A DNA stretch of 64,000 nucleotides from Loxodes magnus. Its lineage: Eukaryota > Ciliophora > Karyorelictea > Loxodida > Loxodidae. The notes below the pieces were generated by a model. The model had not been told where the DNA came from. It did no database searches and saw nothing but the letters and a program-made list of their open reading frames with translations. Of this stretch, positions 1-9,383 are shown one piece after another. A program made the position numbers and the translations under genes. The first letter of the stretch is position 1; every line of letters begins with the position of its first letter. The DNA lies in assembly GCA_946699065.1 (NCBI GenBank), contig CAMPDV010000095.1, forward strand, positions 310,001 through 374,000. Direction: 5' to 3'.

Positions 1-1331
1 CTTATTCCTCTAAAACTACCTCGATCATAGAGATACCAAGATTTTTCATTTCTTACATTATAGATTTAACAATGTTTTCTTGAAATGTTAGTATCTTATA
101 CCCAAAATGAAATATTATTGTTTTAATAACTTCCATCGCTTCTTCCAAAGTTTACTTTTCCGTTCTAGAATTTTTTTGGAATTTCAGTTAATCCAGATTC
201 ATTAATATATCATGTAGTATTTTTACCAATTTTTTGAAATTAATTTCATCCATTTCTGTTTTATATTCCAATAACTTTAACATATATGAAAGGATCTAAG
301 TTTCCGAATTTCTAATGTCTTTTTTCATAAATTATAGCTTTGTTAAAAATGTTTTATCTTTCATTGGGATTATTTCATTTTCTAATGAAAAACTCATTTA
401 TATCTTCTAAATTTACTTTATTTTTTTATATATTAAATTCTTCAGATATAGCTTAGTATAGGCCATTGGGAAAACTTTCGATCATTTTTAGATTCTATTT
501 GCTAGCTACATAAGCTTTGAAACAACGAAAGAAAACACCAAAAGATACTGTTCCTTTCGTTTTAATATCAACGAAATAAAGACAAAACTGCTTAGCTTAT
601 TCATCAGTAACCCATTCATGAAAATGCTCAGCTATTTATTTTTATCCTATTTATTCAAGAAGTTTTTCAAATTACTCTCTTTATTATTTTTCAAAATCAA
701 TTTAGAAATTTTGTAATAAATCTTTTACTAGATTTTGATTTTGGTTAAATTACTCTCCTATAATTAATTCTAAATTTTATTTCAATTCCTCTAATTCTTC
801 ACTTCTATTTGCTGTTTCTTCCTAAGTTAAATTTTCTATTTATTCAAAAAACTCATTTAATTTTTATTGAGCTTATTATATTTCAACTTTAAGAGCACCA
901 AATTAATATTTTTACTCCTTTTCAAACTGGCTTTGTCTCTAAATGCTTTATTATCCATCTATTTCCCCAACTATAAATGAAATATTATTAAATATTTCAC
1001 CTAATCTTTCATAAGCTTATATTAGTTCTTCTCCATAACTTTAAACATCTTCTCTTCCATAAATTCTCTCTAAGCCTGATCTCCTACTTATTTGCATGAT
1101 TGATAATTTCATTTAAGCTAAAAGTGCATCAATATTGTTTAATCTCTAACTATACTATTAAGGTACTTAACCTTAGTTCCAAAGAACATCTAATCTATTA
1201 GTGAGAATAAGTACATTATCAAGACGAGCTTTAAATGTAATAAGTTTTTCTTGGTTTTTAGTGGCGCTAGCGATATCTTCCAGAATCTCTTATATTTTTT
1301 GAGAGAGAGCACTGGCCTTAATATCCACCAT
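1..1331 (-). CDS. FHA-domain coiled-coil protein, copy 1 (3' end beyond window)
   Basis: Start codon at 1331 in the context ataaATGG, shared with the other copies. It reads in one frame to the window edge when TAA/TAG are Gln and TGA is Trp. The N-terminal half is nearly the same as copy 2 (17,406), including the block GLERIYGRED and the following Gln/Glu-rich coiled coil. The edge cuts the gene inside the first FHA domain, at DRGSFRG (codon about 436), the same codon distance from the start as in copies 2 to 5. A conserved Trp in KKWNNP is written TGA. The function is not known; FHA domains bind phosphothreonine peptides. The upstream kilobase matches that of copy 4, interrupted by two SINE insertions. 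Confidence 0.78.
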
Positions 1332-1734
1332 TTATAGAATATGGATTGAAATTAACTATTAGTTAAATAATTAAATATAATATTATATTTAAATTTTATT
1401 TTATTTATCTTAGAAATATTTAAGCTAGCAATTAAAATTTATTCGTATTTCCTTTTTAAATATTATGCATTAAATTCCTCAAGAAAGGGTAGTAAGGTGA
1501 GATTAGGATATATTAAATCTAAAAGAAGTTGATTATTATTTAATGCATGACTAACCTAGTTTAAATCTATGATATCCTATTATTATTTTATTATTATTAG
1601 TTTATGTTTTGTACTTATCTATCGCTTTTCTACTGTTTATATCTATTTATTGTCTAGTGCTTAATTTATCTCATAATTTATAACCATTTTATATTAATTA
1701 GAAGAATAAATCTTAAAATTCTTAAATATAAGTT

Positions 1735-2175
1735 CAAAATGTATAAATAAATAAATAAAAAATGATTATAGAAAGTGTAGCACCTCATTGGAGCTCAGCT
1801 CTTTCAATATTAATATTTAGAATTAAGAAATATGCACTCATGTTTCTTGTTAAAATTCTAGTAGTCCAATGAGTTATGTCAGCTTCTACAAATGGGGAAT
1901 CTACTTATTAAAGGTTATTCTCGAATCTTGAGATAAATGTTCCAATCTTCTCGAATAAGGTCCAAATAAGTATTAGTTAATAAGTCATTAATTAGAAGGT
2001 CCGTCAGTAAAACTTTCATACTGCTAGCGAGAACCCTCGGGGTAAGTTAGGCATGTCTCAATAGAGCTTATCCACCCTTCCCTGTGGTAGCATCAGGTGC
2101 GAGATTACTCACAATGCAGTATACACTGCACCAGATTTCCTACTAGGTCTCCTGGCCTCAGTCGACATTCATTTA
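1735..2175 (-). mobile_element. SINE-B, complete-looking copy
   Basis: Read on the minus strand, the element starts near 2,165 with a GC-richer, structured head of about 170 nt containing an A-box-like GACCTAGTAGG and a later GGGTTCTC resembling the start of a B box. An AT-rich body follows. It ends in a stem-loop at about 1,768-1,804 and a (TTTA)n tail at 1,742-1,758. The head is homologous to 45,568-45,732 and the stem-loop is that of LINE-B (20,902-20,936). The paralogous site upstream of FHA copy 4 (about 49,835-49,870) lacks the whole insert. Polymerase III transcription is inferred from the box-like motifs; target-site duplications are not clear. Confidence 0.7.
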
Positions 2176-2504
2176 ATATTTTAATAGTATGAAGTAATTA
2201 TAATAAATAGCTCCAAATATTTTTATCTGAAGTACATTTGCTACCCTTTTATGAATTATAAAATATCTCTGGTACCTATTTTAGAAGATCATTATTCTTT
2301 TATTAGAAAATTACCTTACAGTTAATAAGAAGAAATTATATCTTTATTATTGTTGTCTTTTCCTTATATTTATATACTTGCCAATTAAATTTAAAATTTC
2401 ATTCTAGTAATAGTTCAATTAATAGTAACTAGCATGCTGATTTTCTATGTTCGATAATGATTATTTAGATTTATATAATTAAAATCAAAAGTATAATTAT
2501 AATA

Positions 2505-2812
2505 AAAGTGTAATTAAAAAGATAGTGGGAGCTGAAATTGGACTATTTGACTAAACTTTTATGGCTAGAAACAAGTTCCTTTCCTGTTGTTGAGAAAATC
2601 CTAGGTTAGAATCATTTTCGGAAGGAAACGCTGTCTTCCAGATTATCCGCTCTTGGTAGAGCTTGAAGCCTGGTTGCTCGTAGCGATAGAGCTCCCTAGC
2701 AACTGTCTCTGAAATCCACAGGATATCTCCATTATTCCTTAGAAAGAGAGCGTTGGGTCGTCTAACTGAAAAGTAGTTTCTGGTCCTAAAGCTCTTTTAG
2801 TTAAAATGAATT
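2505..2812 (+). mobile_element. SINE-A, copy 1
   Basis: About 300 bp, clearly richer in G+C than its surroundings and homologous to 4,430-4,739 (inverted) and 23,835-24,149. It begins taattaaaaagatagtggg and holds the family landmarks TGGCTAGAAACAAG, CCGCTCTTGGTAGAGCTTGA and GAGCTCCCTAGCA. The 3' end is a small stem-loop (GAAA-agtag-TTTC) followed by GGTCCTAAAGCTCTTTTAGTT-like sequence, the same tail as LINE-A. A possible short target-site duplication (taataaaa) flanks it. The paralogous DNA at about 50,150 lacks the insert. The A-box-like TGGCTAGAAAC and B-box-like GAGCTTGAAGCCT suggest a tRNA-derived element (inference). Confidence 0.75.
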
Positions 2813-3199
2813 AATAAAAATAAGGCAATATTAATAGCTGAATTAGATAAAGCAAGGAATAAATTTAAATATCTATATACTTATTATTTTTTGCTCTTTA
2901 AGTTACTTTAATTTTAATAAGCAAATTTATAATTAAATTTCTAATTTTATAAAGGTAATCTATGTTTAACTTCATATTAATATCAAAATTTTATTTCTTA
3001 ATTTAAATTAAAAGAATGTAAATAACTGAGTAAAGTATAAAGATTTATTTTAGCTTTCATTAAATAATATTATATTTGAAAGTTCTCATTTAACTAAATA
3101 TTAAGTTAAGTTTTATAATTTAAACTAAGTTATAATAATGCTTACATACATCTATTATAAATAAATATACTCTTAAAAAAGTTAAAAATAAGTAATATG

Positions 3200-3960
3200 T
3201 TCCCTCTTAAATAACCAACCTAGGAATTTAGGGAGAAAAGCGGAGAAAGAAATTTAGAAAATTCATCAGTAGCATGAGGAATCAACTTTTTCATCTAAAG
3301 GTAAAGTTTTGATATGACCTATTGGAATAAATTAAAAAACTCTTAAGTCAGATAGATTAAATGAAAAATCTAATCTTAAAGTATGAAAAAACAATTTAAA
3401 ATTAAGGGGAAAAGATTAGAGAGTTAATGAAAAGCATTGATGATTAAACTAACCAATTATTAATATCTTGTGGATAGTTAAATATAAAATTAATTAGTAA
3501 CAGAATAGTAACTGTATTAACAATTCCAATCTATATTAAGTCAAGATTAAAACATGATTATAGAAAACGAAAAAGTTAAATTAATTAATCATTTAATTAA
3601 ATAAGATGAATATTCCGACTCAAATTGATAAAAAAATAGAATTACTATTAAAATATTTAATGAAAAGATAAAGGAAAAAAAAGATTACTGCTGATATTGT
3701 CAATAAGTGAACCATATTTTGAAAAAATGCTGAGCTTTAAAAAAATTAAAGTTAAGAGAACAATGAAAAACATAAAGGAGATTAAATACCTCTGATTAAC
3801 TAAATAAGGAGTTTATAAATAGAAAATTTTATCAAGAATTGAAGATTATCATCAGTGGCAACTTACCAATATAAAAAATGGAAATGATATTCATCGACGT
3901 AAGCAAAATGATAGTAGGTACCTGGCTGAAATATTAGAGGAAGCAAATACTTAAACATTT
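3200..3960 (+). pseudogene. Retroelement ORF1-like protein with CCHC zinc knuckle
   Basis: A plus-strand frame read with TAA/TAG as Gln carries a textbook CX2CX4HX4C zinc knuckle, CWYCQQVNHILKKC, at 3,689-3,730. It is preceded by a lysine-rich, mixed-charge region (MKKQFKIKGKRLE near 3,385). The same arrangement of a charged domain then a CCHC knuckle is seen in the LINE-B ORF1 at 41,247-42,345, so this is most likely a diverged ORF1 or gag-like relic. Several TGA codons fall inside the frame. No reverse transcriptase follows; the next coding relic, at 4.2 kb, is on the other strand. The start is uncertain; the knuckle itself is clear. Confidence 0.6.
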
Positions 3961-4410
3961 TAGCATATTATTTTTTATGGATTATAAATGTATTCTTGCT
4001 CGTTTTCTTAATCAGGATTTGGGTTTTACATTTTAAATAAATTTGAATAATTGATAATCATTAGTTAAAATTTTTACTTTAAGCAAAATTTCATATTTAA
4101 TTTTTACATAAAAGATGATTTTTACAAATTCAGATGCAAACATTGATTCCTTTAATTAAAGACCTCGATTAATGTTTTTTTAATTTTTTTAAAGTCTCCT
4201 CTTGATCTTATCATTTTTCATTTTTTTCTTTTAATCTTTTAATTATTTATTTTTTGTTTTATCCATTTCTGAATAAATAATTCTTGATAATAGCTTCTTA
4301 TGAATTATTTTATCTTAAAAATCTAAATATTCCAATGTAGACTATGAAAATGAATTTATATATTCTTGATCATATAGTATAAGAGCTTTAAATCTTAATT
4401 TCCGATTTTT

Positions 4411-4429
4411 TATGATGTAACTTTCTAAT
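4411..4429. repeat. Target-site duplication, left copy (SINE-A)
   Basis: The 19-bp word tatgatgtaactttctaat occurs here and again, identically, at 4,740-4,758, exactly bordering the SINE-A element. The duplicated word belongs to the interrupted LINE-A sequence. Confidence 0.9.
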
Positions 4430-4739
4430 TAATTAATTTTAAACTTAAAGAGTTTTGGACTGCAACTTCTTGCAGTTTAATGACCCCAACACTCCCTTCA
4501 TGGGATAATGGGGATATCCTGTTGCTTTCGAAAAGCAGCTGCCAGGGAGCTCCATCGCTATGGGCAGCCAGGCTTCAAGCCCCTACCAGGAGTGGATAAT
4601 CAAAAGGAAGGCGTTCCCTTGCAAAGGTTGATTTTGACCAGGGACTTTCTCAGCGACAGGAAAGGAACTTGTTCCTAGCCATAAAACCAGAAAGTATGCT
4701 TCAGAAGGTCAATCTCAGCTTCCACCATCTTTTTAATTA
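4430..4739 (-). mobile_element. SINE-A, copy 2, nested in LINE-A
   Basis: Same family as 2,505 and 23,835, in the opposite orientation. The landmarks read on the minus strand are TGGCTAGGAACAAGTTCC, CTCCTGGTAGGGGCTTGAAG and GATGGAGCTCCCTGG. Its 3' end (plus about 4,449-4,480) is a stem-loop, CTGCA-agaagt-TGCAG, followed by TCCAAAACTCTTTAAGTT. The stem differs in sequence from the 23.8-kb copy but still pairs. The flanking 19-bp duplication shows insertion by target-primed reverse transcription. It carries no ORF. Confidence 0.88.
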
Positions 4740-4758
4740 TATGATGTAACTTTCTAAT
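4740..4758. repeat. Target-site duplication, right copy (SINE-A)
   Basis: Identical to 4,411-4,429; see that entry. Confidence 0.9.
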
Positions 4759-5560
4759 ACTAGAATATCTATACATCTAAAGAAATGCTTAAATATTCTT
4801 AATTCTTCACACATAAATTAAGAATAATCAGTAGGATAATGACGATTTTGAAGGTCCTTCCGAAAATTTAGGATTGGGTTCTAAATTTATATTACTAATT
4901 ATTTAATCTATATTATTTTTTCAATTTTATGCAAGTAATTTATTGGAAAGGATTAAGATTATCATATTGCTATATATTTTTAGCGGTTTTCGGTCTTTAA
5001 CATTTTTATGTAGCAAAATTATATAAATATTGTTATATTTTTGCCCTTACTATTTTTGTAAAAAGCTTTTAGATCGTATTGTTCTAGGAAATCTGTAGAC
5101 TAATTTATAAAGGTCTGATAGTTATTTAACTTAATCCTAGTAATAAAATATTTTTCCAGTTACTAATGAAAATAGAGCCTATTATTGAACTAGGAAAATA
5201 AATACTTTCTCTTTTCATTTTATAGTGGACTTGAGGAACTTCATATTTATAAAATGCTTGAAAGAAAATCAATTACAAATCTATATAACATAACTCAATA
5301 AGTTGTCAAAAGCTACTTATAAGGCTTTTCTTGAATTCATTCTTAAACTTGATTCAATTTTATTCAAAACTCCAGCTAATCCTTTATGAATATTCTATAG
5401 TACTAATTTTCCTCCATATTCTGCTTTATGTAGTATAAAAATTCTGCATAGAGATTCAAAATGTCAGTTGTCACATTCTTATATCTCATCAGTTGAAAAT
5501 TTTTTTTAATTACATATGCTTAGTATATTTTATCTATTATTATTTACTATAACTGTTATT

Positions 5561-6091
5561 TATTATACTAGAATAAAAAATAAAATTTTGCAAAATTTTT
5601 AAAATAAAAGGAAATCACTCTGTTTAGTATTATCGTCGAAATTTAAACAATAAATGCTAAAATTAATAATATGTTGATTGTAGGCTTATATGCATTTAAA
5701 AATATTAATCTAAGAGATATATCTCTAATATTTAAACTAATAAGCGTTTTTTCCTTATTATTTATTATTTATTTATCTATTGAAAATCTACTATTATCTA
5801 TTTTTTATCATCCACTTTAACCCTCTTTAAATAAATTCTTATAGCAAAAATTTATCTGGAATAGTTCATTAAATTGTTTAAATAAAAGACAGAAAAGTTA
5901 TTAGATCTATAAATAAATTTTAATCTAAAATTAATTTTAATTATGCTTGAATCACTAAATCTTTGAAATTTGCTTATATGACTATTATTCATTTTATATA
6001 GAACTATATTTAGATAGCAATAGAAATAATTACCTTTTTTCTATTCATTAACATTTCTTACTTTTATTAAAACAGATTATTAAAATATAAA
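5561..6091. other. AT-rich spacer, no gene seen
   Basis: Very AT-rich with no recognisable motif. The last bases, atataaaATGG, form the start context of the next element. Confidence 0.5.
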
Positions 6092-6909
6092 ATGGCTTCT
6101 AAGAAATATCAGAACTTTGAACTTTACACTTAAACAGGAAAATTCTCTAAAAAATAAAAAACGAAATAATTACAATAAGTGAAAGTGAGAAATATGAATG
6201 ATATGATAAACATTAACCACTTGGAAATCCAGAACTAAAAAAACTTCCTACACAAACTCAAATAGAAATATTATCTAAGTCATTAAAAGAGTTTATGTTT
6301 AAAAATAGATACCTCACTGATAAAGTAGAAAAATTAGAAAAACTAATAACGTCTTTGCTTGATAAACAATATTAATCATCATAAGAAATAGAAAACAAAC
6401 TGGAACAAAGAATTCTTTAAATTTAATAATAAATTCAGGTAACGCCATTTTCGTTTTAACAGAATTAATCAGATCCTATGGAAATAGAAAATGAAGCCTC
6501 AAATTAAAATAAACAGTAAACGTTTATTTAAAATAAGTAGTAAATTTAAATTAAATAAGTATTACAGGAATAATAGTTTAAAAGAAGAATAAAATACTAC
6601 GTGTGCAATAAATAACACCAATGAAAATACTGTTACTAACTAAGCGAAATTTAAAGAAAGAATAAATAATATATTTTAGAAAACTATTTAGGATATATCC
6701 AACATAAAATTTAAAATTTATAGAAAAAAATTCTCTAATTCAAATCTTAATCACTAGAGAAATAAATAAGAATGCTACATGCAATATGAAAACTATTCAG
6801 AATATTAAAGGATGGTGCACTAATGAAGTACTATTCCGCCTAACTAAGCCTAGTAGGAATTCATGATAAACTAATAGAGACAAGCTGATAGAATAGGTCA
6901 GATGGCTGA
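6092..6909 (+). pseudogene. Coiled-coil ORF1-like family M, frameshifted copy
   Basis: Nearly identical at DNA level to 15,512-14,694 (minus) and 40,326-41,147 (plus). It begins MASKKYQNFELYTQ, but a length change in the A-run at about 6,154-6,168 puts the rest out of phase with the start: the codon for the Pro of PLGNPELKK begins at 6,217, two bases off frame. After that it reads the coiled-coil block, SDPMEIENEAS at about 6,470 and the Cys/His-rich VCNKQHQWKYC. It ends at the same point as the other copies, just before taaggttttaacaaagcttt. It is probably non-functional. Confidence 0.7.
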
Positions 6910-6924
6910 CTACTAAGGTTTTAA

Positions 6925-7984
6925 CAAAGCTTTTAACTTAAACTTTTAACTTAAACTTTTAATTTTAACTAATAATTTAAATTTTTGCAGCTAAGGAAAT
7001 AGAAAACTTATTATTATTTAATTCTCTTAAAATAGATCTATAATTAAAAGGATAAATCTTTTTAATAAAAAAATAAGAAATAGCTAGTGGTAAACTATAT
7101 ATCTAAAATAATACAAGCATTTTATTAAATTCTAACTAAATTAGTTACTTTGCTCCTATTTAATATTAAATATTTACCCTCATTAAAATAAAAATAAAAG
7201 CATATTTAATAAACTTAACTAGATAAAGCAAAATAAATAAAATTAATGTTTAAGTTAAATTTAATGAAATATTTTTGTTAAAACAAGCAAATATATTCAA
7301 TTAAGTGTTTTTTAAGTTTATATGAGTATAATTTTATCTATAATAATAAGGATTTTCAGTTTTTTAAAATTGATTTATCTCTTTCTATGAAATTTTCGGT
7401 AAAATAAAATTTATTTTATGATTATTGAAACTATGCTTTGAAAAAGTAGATGTTTATTATAACTAGATGTTAATATATTGTCTTATGGGTACTTCCTTGC
7501 AGCAGATCTTAACTCAATGTTAGTTGGAGAATTGCTCCTCCTTATTTATATTTAATAAATGGATAAATATAAAAATATATATATTCTTAAAAATTACCTC
7601 ATTATGCTTTTTAGATTTCTTCTATATAACCCCAAAATTATAGCAATATTAAAACGAATTAAAAATATTTAAAATTAAAAATATTTTTGGCTGTTGATTT
7701 ATCTACAAAAGTATTAAAAAATGTAGTAATTATAATTAATTTTAAGTTAATTATATTAATTCTTTAGTTAATTATTTATATGAATAAGGCTTTAAAATTA
7801 AAATAAGGCCATGCTTAAAGGTTATCTAAATCTATGCTGCTATTCTTTTTTTAATTTTTACTGATAATTTTAAATTTATATCTAAACATTAATTGCTAAT
7901 ATCTAGTAATTTCATTTTGGAAGTGATTGATTTATATATTATACATTTTTTCATAAATATATTGAGAAAGAAATATTGAAAAAT
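6925..7984. other. AT-rich spacer with a short tandem repeat
   Basis: Starts with about three repeats of cttttaacttaaa (6,935-6,975), directly at the 3' end of the family M copy, so this may be its tail. Beyond that I see only AT-rich sequence. Confidence 0.45.
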
Positions 7985-8924
7985 ACAAAATTAAATGTTT
8001 GACGTTCTTGGAGGTATTTCAACCTTTTTCCCGTCAACCTCTATATAGTTCTAGAGGTTAAATGTAAAAGTTTAAATGTCTCTACAACTCTTCTCCTTGT
8101 TATGCATACTATCACTGAAATATCTTTTGCCTAGATAATGATTGTTATATTTAATTTTGTATATTTTTCTGAATTTGTTGCAATATAATCTTACTCTTTC
8201 TAGCTTTAGTTATTATTGTATCTACTTTTTTTTAATTCTCCAACTTCTTCTAGTAATTTCAGTATCTTATTGAAATTTTTGAAATTTCTAGCGTCTTTTC
8301 CATTAGTGCGTTTTCATATTGAAAATTTTGAAATTTCTAACATTTTTTCCATTGATACGTTCGAGAATTGCAATAATAGCATCTTTTTGATTCTCGTTTA
8401 GCTTTAAATTTTTATTCTCCTTTGATTATAATTGGATTGTTTCTTTATTCTTTTAGGTCTAGTTAATGCTACAATTTTTGTTTGTTTTCTTCTATTTCTT
8501 CTGATTTGATGCCAAATTCTTTCTGTTTCTATTACTAATGTTATGATTAATTGTTCTATCAAGTGAAATATTTCAAAAGGCATTAAAGTCTCTTTCTTAG
8601 GTTATGAGTCTCGATTCTATTTCCTCTGCAATTTCAATTTTTTCCATAAGTCTCTAATTATCTCTCTCCAACTTTTTACCTCTTCCTGGAGGTCAAGCAC
8701 CACTTTTATCAGCTAATCATAGATTATTACTACTCTGTGTTGAGATTAGAGACTTCCAAGCGCATAATAATTTTAGCCTATTTCTTAGGCTTTTCTTCAG
8801 AAGTAGGAGATCCGTTTTGATGGATGAACTTTTAGGTTGCCTTTTCCTGGTCCTAACCTCTCTAGGATGTCGTTGGCTCCTGTCTTTCTGGAGCTGTTAA
8901 AAATGCTGATTTTAATTCTGACAT
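7985..8924 (-). pseudogene. LINE-associated ORF1-like coiled-coil protein
   Basis: Starts MSELKSAFLTAPERQEP at 8,924 on the minus strand, related to the N-termini at 39,486 (MTGFKSGFF), 37,399 (MVEGFKKGFY) and 63,151 (MSVFELGFF). The frame continues through GSPTSEEKPKKQAK. A single-base indel near 8,725 then shifts it before the coiled-coil block QLIKVVLDLQEEVK, which matches QLIQVEINLQEEVK of the intact 37.4-kb gene. The last 430 bp (8,420-7,985) is homologous to 36,770-37,215, sharing ETFKLL, TIQRL.GKRLKYLQERQTFN. It lies downstream of LINE-A on the same strand, so it may be the ORF1 of another insertion. Broken by frameshift. Confidence 0.65.
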
Positions 8925-9324
8925 TTTTTTAAGCTATCAACTCATTTACTAATCTTCTATTTAATGCTTATTTATAGAAATCAGCTATCTATATAATAAA
9001 ATTTAGATAAAAAATATTATATTTGCTATACATTTACTTATAGACAACTCTTTAAGAAAATGTCTTTAAATATTAACTAATTTTTATTATAATTATTTTT
9101 GTATATTTTGCATAACAAAGCGATTTAGCAAAATAAGAAATAGAAAAATTAGCCTTTTTAATAATGTAAAGTTAAATTAAAAGCTTTAAAGTATTTTAGA
9201 AAGGTTATTATAGCATATTAGATAAATAAAAGCTTTGAGATAATAATTTAATATCTTTCATAGTAAACTTTATAAATTAATTTAGCTTTTAATTATTTCA
9301 CTATAGATATAATATTAATATTTA

Positions 9325-9383
9325 AACTAAAAAGATTTTTGGACATCTTTAATTGTAAGATTTTCATCTTCCAATTAAAGACA
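9325..9383 (-). other. LINE-A 3' stem-loop and tail
   Basis: A perfect 10-bp inverted repeat, tctttaattg (9,346-9,355) and caattaaaga (9,372-9,381), with an inner 5-bp stem aagat/atctt in the loop. On the minus strand it is followed by GTCCAAAAATCTTTTTAGTT, the sequence that also ends SINE-A. The 36.5-kb LINE-A end has the equivalent hairpin and tail. This is probably the reverse-transcriptase recognition structure (inference). Confidence 0.75.

Larger units (their letters stand above)
1332..3170. repeat. Flank of a segmental duplication shared with 49,401-50,460
   Basis: Outside two inserted short elements, this stretch aligns with the DNA upstream of FHA copy 4. Shared anchors include the words around 1,490-1,560 and 49,545-49,600 (aggtga, then attaaatctaaaag and gttgattattattta), the run gctccaaatatttttatctg at about 2,210 and 49,860, and ttaaattaaaagaatgtaaa at about 3,004 and 50,320. 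Copies 1 and 4 were therefore duplicated with at least 1 kb of 5' flank. No gene is seen in it. Confidence 0.75.
4150..5560 (-). pseudogene. LINE-A ORF2, C-terminal part, decayed and split by a SINE
   Basis: On the minus strand the C-terminal LINE zinc motif is recognisable as HYPTDYSQFMCEELRIFKHF near 4,770-4,860, matching HYPIDNSYCFCGDYEIFEHI of the better copy at 9.7 kb and PIDNPYCMCGEYETFEHIFK at 36.1 kb. After an interruption by SINE-A (4,430-4,739) the reading resumes with the stretch equivalent to LILYDQEYLNSF at 36.25 kb. The part at 4,870-5,530 resembles the pre-zinc region of the 9.3-11.9 kb copy. The reverse transcriptase core is absent, and the 3' stem-loop tail is decayed. This is a 5'-truncated, inactive LINE remnant. 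Confidence 0.65.

Noticed and set aside
1-1331. Reading the FHA copies as pseudogenes because of many TAA, TAG and TGA codons
   Set aside because: All five copies keep phase from the ATG to the FHA motifs, and TGA aligns with TGG between copies, so these are sense codons.
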